In this document: positions 1-10,669 of the stretch, one piece after another
Numbering within the stretch: position 1 is the first letter of the stretch
Layout of the letters: each line of letters begins with the position of its first letter
NCBI RefSeq assembly: GCF_036588685.1
Contig: NC_086378.1
Location: forward strand, 43,873,578 to 43,937,577
Direction of reading: 5' to 3'
From: Mytilus trossulus
Taxonomy: Eukaryota > Mollusca > Bivalvia > Mytilida > Mytilidae
Length of the DNA stretch: 64,000 bases
Program-made: the position numbers and the translations under genes
The notes under the pieces: generated by a model
What the model was told of the DNA's origin: nothing
Databases searched by the model: none
The model's input: only the letters and a program-made list of their open reading frames with translations

Positions 1-1655
1 TCCAAAATTATCTTCAATGTATTCCTTAAATGTTTAAAATCACAGACTTAACCATATAAATGCTCTTCAGGTGTTTTTCTTTATCTGTATCACCGTTTTC
101 ATTGTTTGGAGCCAGAGAAATAGAATACTATCGTATTAGGTCTCTATCTGTATAAAATATGTATGACCTATAGATCTAATTTCCAAATTCATGTCGTCTA
201 GCCTTAAAAAAGCATTTCAGTACGCCAGTCAGGTCAATAACATGTTTATCTTTTGAGCATGTGGCAATCTTAAAAAAAGATATATTCGAATGCATGCGAC
301 CTTAGTTCTCACAGCATTTAAAATTAATGCAGAAGCTATATTTCATTCACGCATAGCTGATTACAAATGTAAGTGTTGTTATTGAAGCTGTGCTGATTTG
401 TCAAGCATGACTTGTAAAATGAGTCATTGATCGATAATAAGAGAACAAAGTACAATGGCTTCGCATATGACAGTGGCTAGTTCTCAGGGGTGACAAATAC
501 AGTGCACTTTGCCCTTCCTTATACTTACATATCTGTTGGTCGCTTTTACATACTCATGCAACTTTAACCCTGTTTAATATATATAAACTGTTATATAACG
601 ATAAGCAGATGTGACCTACATAGCAAGTGTTGAACTTAAAATTTAAAAGCTGGGCGAGGTAAATTTCCATCTAGTTTTTCTTTGTCCCTGATAATTTAAA
701 ATATTTTAAAAAGGTGAATGCACTCTGCAAGAAAAAACGTTCATGAACAAAGTACAACATACTGACATTAACCCAACACAACATCTGCTAATCAATATAC
801 AAAATATACATGTATAGATCAGTTTCTACACCAATGTCATAAAGTGAAGAAAATTGCCTTGATCCAAAGTCAGAAATACACATGTATATATATTTTATAG
901 TTACTCATTGCTTAAGACAGTTCAGAGATCAGGAGCCAAACTTTTTTCCTCATATTTCTTGTTACTCCACAGAATAATGTTTATATTTGTTCATGTTTGT
1001 ATTTGGATATTATCTCAGGTTAATATTAATAATGTGAAACTAGATTTTCCAGTAACTTTTTATTACTGGTAATTAAGGTAATTCCTGTTGTTTTTTGTTT
1101 TGTTTTTCATTGGGTTTTTCTAAGTGGAAGTTTCTTCTATCTTTTTGATGTCTTTTTATTTGTGTTCCTGTTATGTCACTTCATGAAACTTTGGATTCCC
1201 AAGAAACATTTATGTAAATAAAAAAATACCAATTTTATATGTGCTCATAACAAATTGGACTATTATTTGCAATTGAACAATGCCAAATTCAGAACTGATT
1301 TTTTGAAACCAGAGAGCTGCTTTTAGAAGTCTCATAGACAATTATACCACTTTTATTAATATCCTTCAAGTATCAATACTTATAAGTGTAAAACTGAAAT
1401 AACTTAAATATCATAAACAACATACAAAAGTTTTCAATATCAAACTTTTAATACTAGTATGAAATCTATCTACACAGATAATCCATTTTCTTACACAATC
1501 AGAGTGAAAAAACAGTGGAATCCGTTTAAAGTTAGTAAAAATAAATACATTTACATATTTATATGAACATTTTAATTTTGTCAGCAGTATGAACAACCTG
1601 TTTATGAAATATTCCTGAGATTTGAATTAAGAAAAGTTTTTGTACAGTTTCTATT
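1..1655. other. 3' flank of the IkB gene; no other gene seen
   Basis: No convincing coding region or structured RNA was found here. The sequence is AT-rich. The right end, up to about 1350, is probably the 3' UTR of the minus-strand IkB gene; it holds several ATTTA-type pentamers on the minus strand, which could be AU-rich instability elements (inference). Confidence 0.5.
1352..1357 (-). promoter_or_regulatory. candidate poly(A) signal of the IkB gene
   Basis: The plus strand reads TTTATT, i.e. AATAAA on the minus strand, about 300 bases past the IkB stop codon. It is the clearest canonical hexamer at a plausible 3' UTR distance, but AATAAA is common by chance in AT-rich DNA. Confidence 0.35.
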
Positions 1656-2834
1656 TTACATATCATCATCCTCACTGGAATTTGGACTACCGGTCAAACT
1701 AAGGTTTCCAAATGATGCTCCGGCACGCTTTAATTTTTCAAGTATTTCAGTGTTTTTACGATAATGCGACAAAAGCATTGGAGTTGTTCCATTATATAGT
1801 TTATTGTCAATGTTTGTGTCTCTTCGCGATAGCAAGTAACTGACCATTTCAGAATTGCTTCGATCGATGGCCATATGGAGTACTGTTGCTCCACATTTAC
1901 ATTCTTTTGTATTTACTTGAGCTCCTTTTGAAATCAATACTTTCATAATGTTCAATTGTCCGTTGAGTGCTGATTCGTGTAAACATGTATATCCACTGGA
2001 ATTTCTAATTTCAAGATTCTGTGGAACTTGTCTTACAGGAATTCTGTATTCGTTAAATTGTGTTTCACTTAGTTCAATAGGCCGCAATAAAACTGAAACC
2101 ATGTCTATATCCCCCATACGGCATGCAATATGAAGTGGTGTATCTCCATTGCAGTCCTGAATTTCAATATCGGCCCCACCAACCATTAATCTCCGTGCTA
2201 TCTCCATCTGATGAGTTAAAGCGGCCAAATGTAAGGGTGTCTGCCACATATCGCTATTTTGAATGTCTAACCAGACACACCCTGGTGCAAGCTTTATAAA
2301 CTCAGATACGAGTTGTGTTTGTCGCTCTAAAATAGCAATGTTCAATAAGGTATCGCCATCCTCGTCTTTTCCATATACGACCATAGCTTCTGGCGTTACT
2401 CTGTCAGAATCGATAGAACTGCAACTAGATCCCAATGAGTCTAAAGAATTGATTTTCATATCACCAAGACGCTCTGAAATGTCACTGATCTGAAACTTTC
2501 CTTCAACATCGGAGGCTTTTTCGCATAAAATGTCATCTTCAATTTCGACCGATTGAAGTGATTTGCCGATTGCACTGTCAACTGAATCTAGTCCAAGACC
2601 ACTGTCTTTAGGATTAAAAGAATCAAAGTTATGTGTTGATTTAGACATGCTGGAAATTTGTGTTATTTCACGTCTCAGTTCTAAGTCACTTTTAAATCCT
2701 TGTATAGAACTAGATGAATTAACTGAATTGTACGATGAATACGCAGAGTCAAATCTTTCATCAGTTTGGTGTTTTAATAATTGTTCACCATCAGTCTCGA
2801 TATCTCCACCTTTATGACGACAATGAGCATCCAT
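1656..2834 (-). CDS. IkB-type NF-kB inhibitor (ankyrin repeat protein)
   Basis: This is a 392-residue cytoplasmic NF-kB inhibitor that would hold Rel/NF-kB dimers until signal-induced degradation. Residues 1-150 are Ser-rich and contain DSGLGLDS at 77-84, a DSG-x4-S variant of the IKK-phosphorylated beta-TrCP degron. Six ankyrin repeats follow at about 157-186, 196-225, 229-258, 280-309, 314-343 and 348-377, with clear TPLHLAA and TPLHIAC cores. The tail is short and acidic (SSEDDDM). I chose the ATG at 2834 because it has a good Kozak context (A at -3, G at +4). The frame stays open upstream to at least 2897, but no ATG is seen there, and a TTCCAG acceptor-like site near 2900 leaves room for a 5' exon. 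The coding region has no intron, unlike vertebrate IkB genes. Family assignment is firm; the exact paralogue (Cactus/IkB-alpha-like) is not determined. Confidence 0.93.
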   Translation of the reverse strand: MDAHCRHKGGDIETDGEQLLKHQTDERFDSAYSSYNSVNSSSSIQGFKSDLELRREITQISSMSKSTHNFDSFNPKDSGLGLDSVDSAIGKSLQSVEIEDDILCEKASDVEGKFQISDISERLGDMKINSLDSLGSSCSSIDSDRVTPEAMVVYGKDEDGDTLLNIAILERQTQLVSEFIKLAPGCVWLDIQNSDMWQTPLHLAALTHQMEIARRLMVGGADIEIQDCNGDTPLHIACRMGDIDMVSVLLRPIELSETQFNEYRIPVRQVPQNLEIRNSSGYTCLHESALNGQLNIMKVLISKGAQVNTKECKCGATVLHMAIDRSNSEMVSYLLSRRDTNIDNKLYNGTTPMLLSHYRKNTEILEKLKRAGASFGNLSLTGSPNSSEDDDM

Positions 2835-2986
2835 ACTTTTCTCTGTTAAATTATATTCAAAATGTCGGACTATAACTTGTAGTTGCTTTGTGTTCACTTC
2901 TGGAACAAAATTTACTTTGTAGATAAATTGTACAACTCTCTCGATTAAATTCTGTTTGAAAACTGGTATTTACAACCGATGGAAAT

Positions 2987-2993
2987 CCTTATA
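2987..2993 (-). promoter_or_regulatory. TATA-like box upstream of IkB
   Basis: The minus strand reads TATAAGG in an AT-rich context about 155 bases upstream of the IkB ATG. If functional it would start transcription near 2960. No mRNA evidence is available. Confidence 0.35.
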
Positions 2994-3082
2994 TTTAAAA
3001 CGAACAATAAGTCTGGAAAATCCAAGCAATTTAGATCAGTCACCTTTTGCGTGTCATTCAATCAATCGAGGAAGTTTAGAAG

Positions 3083-3092
3083 GGGGTTTCCC
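3083..3092. promoter_or_regulatory. kB site GGGGTTTCCC
   Basis: This is a perfect match to the NF-kB consensus GGGRNYYYCC, about 250 bases upstream of the IkB ATG and about 90 upstream of the TATA-like box. IkB genes in other animals are classic NF-kB targets that form a negative feedback loop. The site is seen; its function is inferred. Confidence 0.5.
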
Positions 3093-3095
3093 ATC

Positions 3096-3105
3096 TGGTT
3101 TTCCC
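3096..3105. promoter_or_regulatory. Dorsal-type kB site TGGTTTTCCC
   Basis: The reverse complement GGGAAAACCA matches the Dorsal consensus GGGWWWWCCM exactly. It lies 3 bases from the neighbouring GGGGTTTCCC site, so the two sites form a tight pair upstream of IkB. Confidence 0.45.
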
Positions 3106-3109
3106 CTGT

Positions 3110-5820
3110 CGGTTATTGAGGTCAAACGAGGGGCGCTTATGGGAAATTTACTTATTTCATTTACATAACAAAGAAGAGAAACTGTGGGAAACTACAAATT
3201 AAGAATTATTTTAATGAAATTTGGAATTCGGAATTAATCTTTGTACATTTTCATATGTTAATATGCTGGAAATAAATTGTATGCAATATTGCTAAGTAAA
3301 AACAAACAAGGTTTTCCCATTGGTATGTAATGTGAATATATTATTTAATTTAATACAGATAACAATGCTCAAGGTTTATTAAGTAGAATGTATATTTCCA
3401 TTACATACATGTATTCATGCAGCAATAGATCTGTTGACTACATTCACTCACACGTAAATGGCTGTACGTAAACAACTTAATTTTACACACGGGAATTATC
3501 CAGATAAATCTTGCATTTTCGTGGCATTTTCGCGAACGACATGGAATGTAAATAAAAAAAACATAGTGCATTATGGTGCATATTCAGTATTATCTGGTCA
3601 TATCATTGACCTAAGATAGGATCATTTGCAGGGAATTACAATCATGAAAGTCAAATGGTTGAAACTTAATTATATCACTGACAACATTATTTTTATATAA
3701 TGAATACAAATATATAAATTATAAATATGATGTAGCTGCATGGCCAGTATAGATAGCAGATTGATTTAACTTTACAGGGCTTGGCTATTTAGTCGTGGGA
3801 TTTAGTGGAGGAGGACAGTGGTCAAAACCAAGATATTTTAAAAACGTTTTTTCCAAGTAAATTAATCACAGCCGCTTCATGCCCTTCCCCAAAAACTGTA
3901 AATTTCATGCCATTCAGTGCTCATGCAGGTCCCCTGCTTCCGTTTTAATTGCATTTGTTAGGGTGGAGTATCTCAAGAAGAGAATATCATCTTGGTTTGC
4001 TGTGAGGTCTATAACGCCAGTACTGATTTACATACAAAACTAATCTTGAACACAAAGGATCGAACATGAGACAACTGAAGAGATTAATAAATCTTATTAA
4101 TGAGTCTAAACCGGGCACCCGGTTATGTCCGAACCGTTTTTTCACTGAAAAAAAATGATGCAAAGAATTTCATTTTCTTCATGCGAAAATAAATTTGCAG
4201 TTATATATTAGCTATAGATTCAGTTTTTGTCGAAAAAATAAAACAATTTATTCAAGATCATAGTTTGTGGTTCCGCAGTCTCTGGCAGTTTGTTTAAGTT
4301 CATGTATATATATGCACAATGGTCCAAACCCGTTTTAAATAGTTAAAATAAAAGTTTAATAAAAAAAAGATTTCACATTGGCCGGCCTGATAATGCTATA
4401 TAGTATAGGTCCCAGATTCTAGTAAGAGTGCATGTGTGCGACAATTGAAATAAATGTACATGTATAAACTTCTGATCATGAACTCTGCTTTCATCTTTTT
4501 CAAGTCAAGCTAAAATTTTGACGTGTGGTTTCTTTGCGAATAGTATCTATCGACGTTTTTTTCAAAGAATATTTTTAATGAACTTCGTTTGTTGCAATTA
4601 TCTATTCGTTTGTAGAGACATTAAGGTCTCTCCGATGTCCATCATATTTAGAAAATACTTCAAGCAAGAATACAGACGAAAGATACCAAGGAGACATTCA
4701 ACATGTTCACGGCGAGGAATTGATAACATGCCGGGGACTGGAGACGAAAAATTCAATGACCAACAAATTCCTAAAAAATCTACTTAGAAACTATGATACA
4801 GACCCCACCAAGTACCAAACATTGGCCCAATGTGTTCAGGAAGGATAGGCAATCTGTATGTGTTCAGGAAGGATAGGCAATCTGTATGTGTTCAGGAAGG
4901 ATAGGCAATCTGTGAAATAATCAACAGATTAGTCCCAGAAAATTTTAAAAGTAAAAATTACGATAAATTTTAATAATAAGTCTTTTTGTGAATTTTAGCT
5001 TAAAATAATTTCATATCATTGAAGAAACAAATACATATATGAATTGTCTTGGGTTCATGGGACAAAAAAGACCCGTAACTGGTTAAGGTTTTCAATTAAA
5101 AAAGTTTATTGTTCAGCTTAATGTACCTTCTTGAAACGTTAATGTTACACTTGTGATAGAAGGGAAGCAACTCCTGTCAATTTGATTTACTGTTTGTATT
5201 TTTTTCTTTATAAACATAAGCTTTATTGAAAGCGCTTACAATCTATAAAGCTAAACAAACCGTGACAAACACATTTTGCTATCCATTACAACAGATATAA
5301 TTATATTACAAAAGAATCGCAACACGTTATATTCTATGTCTTTCCATTACGTTCAAAAATACTTATCAAGTTACGACTATACATATAATTATTTCTGTAG
5401 CTATCGTAATTCGATTTACCGGTAAATGCGTAATATTGAATTACGTATTAATAGAAATGCTTATGTATATACGTAAATAAATAATAACGTATATATACAC
5501 AATTGTAATTGTACGAAAGAAGAAATTCTGTATAACGAAAATAGTTCTGACCCTCAGTTCTGTATATACTGCGCAATTCGATTTACGTATATACTGAAAT
5601 ATTCGATTTCTGAAATAATAATTATTTTTGTATATCTATACATATTGTAAATCAGACACGATTTGTACTTAAAACTTATATGTCGGTAGATATTTTATCC
5701 AAATGGCTCTAGAAATCTAACACGAAGTTCTGGACATTAACGGAATACCACAATTGAACAGCATACTGATTCATACTATCGTCTTGAACTCCTTTATATA
5801 CAGAAATTACATCGAAAACG
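3110..5820. other. intergenic DNA, little recognised
   Basis: No gene was recognised between the IkB promoter and the minisatellite. ORFs here are short and have no family features. The only clear structure is a three-copy 28-bp tandem repeat at 4831-4914. Confidence 0.45.
4831..4914. repeat. 28-bp tandem repeat, 3 copies
   Basis: Three consecutive 28-bp units begin at 4831, 4859 and 4887, each starting TGTGTTCAGGAAGG. They are identical except for the last base of the third unit. Such near-identity suggests a recent slippage or unequal-exchange event. Confidence 0.9.
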
Positions 5821-7182
5821 ACAGAGGCATGTATCACAAGTATATGTCGACAGAGACATGTATCACAAGTATATGTCGACAGAGGCATGTATCACCAGTA
5901 TATGTCGACAGAGACATGTATCACAAGTATATGTCGACAGAGGCATGTATCACCAGTATATGTCGACAGAGGGATGTAACACAAGTATATGTCGACAGAG
6001 ACATGTATCACAAGTATATGTCGACATGCAGAGGCATGTATCACCAGTATATGTCGATAGAGGCATGTATCACAAGTATATGTCGACAGAGACATGTATC
6101 ACAAGTATATGTAGACAGAGGCATGTATCACAAGTATATGTCGACAGAGACATGTATCACCAGTATATGTCGACAGAGGCATGTATCACCAGTATATGTC
6201 GACAGAGACATGTATCACCAGTATATGTCGACAGAGACATGTATCACCAGTATATGTCGACAGAGACATGTATCACCAGTATATGTCGACAGAGACATGT
6301 ATCACAGTATATGTCGACAGAGACATGTACCACAAGTATATGTCGACAGAGGCATGTATCACAAGTATATGTCGACAGAGACATGTATCACCAGTATATG
6401 TCGACAGAGACATGTATTACAAGTATATGTCGACAGAGGCATGTATCACTAGTATATGTCGACAGAGACATGTATCACAAGTATATGTCGACAGAGGCAT
6501 GTATCACCAGTATATGTCGACAGAGACATGTATCACAAGTATATGTCGACAGAGGCATGTATCACTAGTATATGTCGACAGAGACATGTATCACAAGTAT
6601 ATGTCGACAGAGGCATGTATCACCAGTATATGTCGACAGAGGCATGTATCACAAGTATATGTCGACAGAGACATGTATCACCAGTATATGTCGACAGAGA
6701 CATGTATCACCAGTATATGTCGACAGAGGCATGTATCACCAGTATATGTCGATAGAGGCATGTATCACAAGTATATGTCGACAGAGACATGTATCACAAG
6801 TATATGTAGACAGAGGCATGTATCACAAGTAAATGTCGACAGATACATGTATCACCAGTATATGTCGACAGAGGCATGCATCACCAGTATATGTCGACAG
6901 AGACATGTATCACCAGTATATGTCGACAGAGACATGTATCACCAGTATATGTCGACAGAGACATGTATCACCAGTATATGTCGACAGAGACATGTATCAC
7001 CAGTATATGTCGACAGAGACATGTACCACAAGTATATGTCGACAGAGGCATGTATCACAAGTATATGTCGACAGAGACATGTATCACAAGTATATGTCGA
7101 CAGAGACATGTATCACAAGTATATGTCGACAGAGACATGTTTCACAAGTATATGTCGACAGAGGCATGTATCACAAGTATAA
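5821..7182. repeat. 29-bp minisatellite, about 47 units
   Basis: The array is built from a 29-bp unit that contains GTCGAC (a SalI palindrome), a CATGTATCAC segment and AGTATATGTCG. Units differ mainly at two positions: A or G before CATG, and A or C before AGTATATG. Rare markers include a 4-base CATG insertion near 6026, a 1-base deletion near 6305, GTAGAC for GTCGAC, and ACATGTACC for ACATGTATC. Because 29 is not a multiple of 3 and the unit has no stop in any forward frame, all three plus-strand frames are open over hundreds of bases; these ORFs are by-products of the repeat. A 24-unit higher-order repeat is visible (see findings). Confidence 0.97.
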
Positions 7183-10100
7183 ATTATGTCCATACAAAAA
7201 TAAAACAGGGACATTTTAATACGTTTTTGATCAAAACATGATTGTACATCCATGGCATCGCGGACTATTCTCATCGGAAAAGACGCTGACATTCGTGACA
7301 TCTCACCGTTTCTTCTTATCGTTACAAAATATATCTTGAAATATGTGTACACCACCTTCTACTCAGACATCAACACATGCATTTAAATAGCGAAAGCCGA
7401 ATCTCAGTATAAACAGTTTTAAACCGAGACCGTATTTAAATAAACTGCATGTATGTATTACATTATTTAACCGAAATTGGAATTGAACAGAGAAGCTTGA
7501 TTCTTCCCCTTCAGTTTCTTTTCATCATTTTTCTTTAAATGACTGAGTTTATAAGTATTGCCCTCTGCTCTTATTTTTATGTAATCTCCCTTTTAACCAT
7601 TGATTTAAAAAAAAAAGTGGATAAAGTAATCAGTCAAGGGCAATAACTCCTATAAGGAATCTTGATCATTTCATCCATTTTGACTGCAACTGAATTAGGA
7701 TTTGGCTATCGTTGACTGTGTTTTGAAAAACGATCTTGTACTGCTGATCAATGAAATTATATATTTCTTTCCAAAGTTTCTTCAAAAAACTAAAATTTGG
7801 AATTATCATCATTCAAGGACACGAACTCCTTGAGTTGACTTATTTTCTGCATAGATCTGAATTTTCCCTTTTCAAAAAAGTTCTATAAAATTATTCAAAA
7901 TGGATAAAATTCAAACAAGGGCAATAACTCATACAAGGAGATAATTGATGATTTTTACAATAAAGAATACAAGTTTATAAATCTTCCCCTGGTGATCCCT
8001 TTTTCAAAAACTATTTACATTACAAAAACTCAACATGGACAGAAATCTTCAGCCAATGGCCATTTCACTTATATTAAAGTTGGCTGATGATTTCGTCCAT
8101 GTTGACCGATTAGAAGATCTTGTGATCACTTTTGCTTATACAATTGTCGATTTATCTTCTAATGCTTTAGACTGTGTGACAGAGGGGAAAACAGTACATC
8201 CTAATTCAAGGAAATAACTGCAACACAAAGTCAATTGACAATTACTGTCACCAATATAACAAGACCTCTCTCCGAACCAATTTGATTTACTGAAGTTCAG
8301 AATAAAACAGCCAGCGTCACATTTGATTTTCATTACATTTCTTAATCTATCAAATTATGTTACTTATGTCTGTGATACGAATGTCTGGCTTTCAAATGAA
8401 CTGGAACTTTATTCAATAGTAGGCTAAAGTTAGCAAAAACCTGGTAGGTCCTTAATATTCAAGAATGTTTTTGATTTTTTTTAATTATCTGTTTTAGGTT
8501 AGGGTGGATACCAAGTTTGATATGGAATCATAACATCAACCAACATTCTGTGAGCTAATGATAAAAATTATTTAATCATTTGTTCTGATTGATTGTTGGT
8601 CTCTTTACTTCCAGTGGCAAATATTTCGTCCATGTTCAGGATGATCAAAGTAACTGTATCTACTATCAAATGCTTACCACATTACCCCCTTAAAGGGTGA
8701 TCAAAACAGAGTTTAACTTTGTAATTCTATTTTATTGTTTTTTAACATTTAATAATCAGCAAGACTATTTCTTTAAACATTAAAAATAACGCTTTATTAT
8801 ATTTTGTGTTGTCAAATGCACTTTTCTGGATTTAACTTCATCAGAAATGATTAAAACTAAAATTTGATAGCTGGAATGTATAAAGCTGTGTCATAATTAG
8901 ATTATATGTGGATATGATATAGTAGAAAAGTAGCTAGACAATGAAGGTGAATACATGTATTATTGAAAAATTTATAGAAAACATAAATTCATAAGATACC
9001 CTAAGAATATATTTAGCACTGTGTCTTTCCATTTTGTTTATGGGCCTTACAAATAAAAATACAACTCTTCTTCTCTCTGTCGATTAATCCATTTTGTTTC
9101 AAACCCTATTGATGACATTGCATTTCTCAAAAGATTTCATACTGTGGTTTCTTTGGAACATTTTAACTAACAAAAGACAAATACTCTTAAATACATGTAG
9201 TATAAATGTTAGTCATAAAAGTTATGTAACTTTTGGTGTATCATACTGAGAAATATATGTATACCAAATATGAAACAGATTTCAAAACATTCTCTAAACT
9301 GGGTAAATGGAAACTAATATGGGGTTGTTAACTGAACTTGACCACAAACACAGTCAGCCTAAGCCTACACCTTTTAATGTATTTTCCATTTAATATTATT
9401 AATTTTACCTTTCGGTCAAATACCTGGGTTATTAAATGTTAAATAAATATAAATGGTCTGGATTGTTAAATATTAAGTAAATATAAACAATTTTATTCAA
9501 TTCAATATAAAGTTGAAGAAACTTTTAAATATTTCACAATAAAAGAGACAACAACATAGTTTATATTTTACAAGGTGTAATATGGTTCTTCAGTGCAAGT
9601 ACAGGAAAACTGGTTCAAATAATAACATAAAATCAGTATCATAATTGTTTTCCATATACATTGTATTGTTTTCTATAAAATAGGCTGTTAGTTTTCTTAA
9701 TTGAATAGTTTCATATTTTTTCAAGTTAGGGCCTTTTATAGCAGACTATACATTATGGGTTTTTCTCATTGTTGAAGTGCTGTACAGTTGCCGATAATTG
9801 TTCGTACATCCACTTCATTTGAACTTATAGTTGGATAGTTGTCTCATTGGAAATCACGAGGGTGGTTTTTAACAACTTTGACTTCCCACGAGGGTCTTGT
9901 ACAGTGGGTCATACCACATCTCCTAATTTTTATATTGTTGTTAATTATATCAATCCAGATTTGATGGAAAGTCAAAACCTAACCTATTTTGTAATTGGCA
10001 TTCCTTTGTAGGAATCTTAAGCAGCTAATGTAGCTATTGTCCAATTAAATCAGTTGTATTGAAAAATTGGTGTTGTCTTAAAATTTGTGCCTCAATTGTC

Positions 10101-10190
10101 TAAGAGAAATTACTTTTTAAACTTTACAACAACTATATTATTTCAATGTGAAATACATGAATGATAACACAAAACAAAAATATTTCCTTA
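7183..10190. other. intergenic DNA with dispersed repeat fragments
   Basis: No gene was recognised. Diverged copies of a GGCAATAACTCCT-type motif recur near 7640, 7920 and 8200 at roughly 280-base spacing, suggesting an old tandem or dispersed repeat. The right part includes a reverse-oriented bivalve interspersed repeat. Confidence 0.45.
9735..9935 (-). repeat. bivalve interspersed repeat, reverse orientation
   Basis: Segments such as TGGGTTTTTCTCATTG, ACATCCACTTCATTTG and CATACCACATCTCC recur at 54380-54570, with the CATACCACATCT motif also at 57600-57640. The last is the reverse complement of the GAAGATGTGGTATGATTG head found in many copies in the window. It is a member of a short interspersed family of unassigned class. 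Confidence 0.5.
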
Positions 10191-10194
10191 CAAT

Positions 10195-10200
10195 TTTATT
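10195..10200 (-). promoter_or_regulatory. candidate poly(A) signal of the RIPK1-like gene
   Basis: TTTATT on the plus strand gives AATAAA on the minus strand, about 200 bases past the stop codon of the death-domain exon. The position is plausible but unproven. Confidence 0.35.
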
Positions 10201-10397
10201 TTTTTCTTCTTATAATGAATTAAATATTAGTATGCATATATTTACATAAAAAAAAAAAACATATATGAGTTCCTGTTCACATGAATACTATAAAACAGTA
10301 CTCCGATACATTCCCATTTTGTGAGCACTCTCTTCACACAAATATTAATGCTTTATGAAATGTCTATATAAGTATGCAAAAATGAATAACAAATATT

Positions 10398-10669
10398 TCA
10401 AAATCTTAAAAATCTGGACAAGTCGTCCCTCCTCATTTTATGTAAAGCATTTGCTAAAACAACATTAGTTGCAGCATCTCCGTTTAGTTCTTGCCACTTT
10501 TTGACCATCTGATATGTAACTTCATGCATTCCTTCCTTTTTATAGTCCTCCACAACTTGTTCTACCGCGTTATAGGGTACTTTCAGCTGTCTCCCTAAAT
10601 TACGATAGTCACCATGTATTTTTGAAGCTATTTTATCTATTTCTAATTTTGTTGGTGGTCTTGCATTAC
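10398..10669 (-). CDS. RIPK1-like terminal exon: death domain
   Basis: This exon encodes about residues 962-1051 and the TGA stop. It reads as a six-helix death domain: KLEIDKIASKIHGDYRNLGR, then VEQVVEDYKKEG, YQMVKKWQELNG and LANALHKMRRDDLSRFLRF. Its acceptor is a pyrimidine-rich tract ending ACAG. The fold suggests homotypic binding to FADD/TRADD-like adaptors. Confidence 0.88.

Noticed and set aside
1948..2817. Plus-strand ORFs at 1948, 2263 and 2563
   Set aside because: They are antisense shadows of the IkB coding exon and have no features of their own.
2835..2897. IkB start at 2897
   Set aside because: The codon there is GTG; the first good ATG in the frame is at 2834 with a strong context.
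5821..7182. CRISPR-like array
   Set aside because: Units are directly adjacent with no unique spacers, and the genome is clearly eukaryotic.
5754..7241. Several 120-330 codon ORFs as a real repeat-protein gene
   Set aside because: All three frames are open only because the 29-bp unit lacks stops; composition follows the DNA repeat and there is no splice or promoter context.
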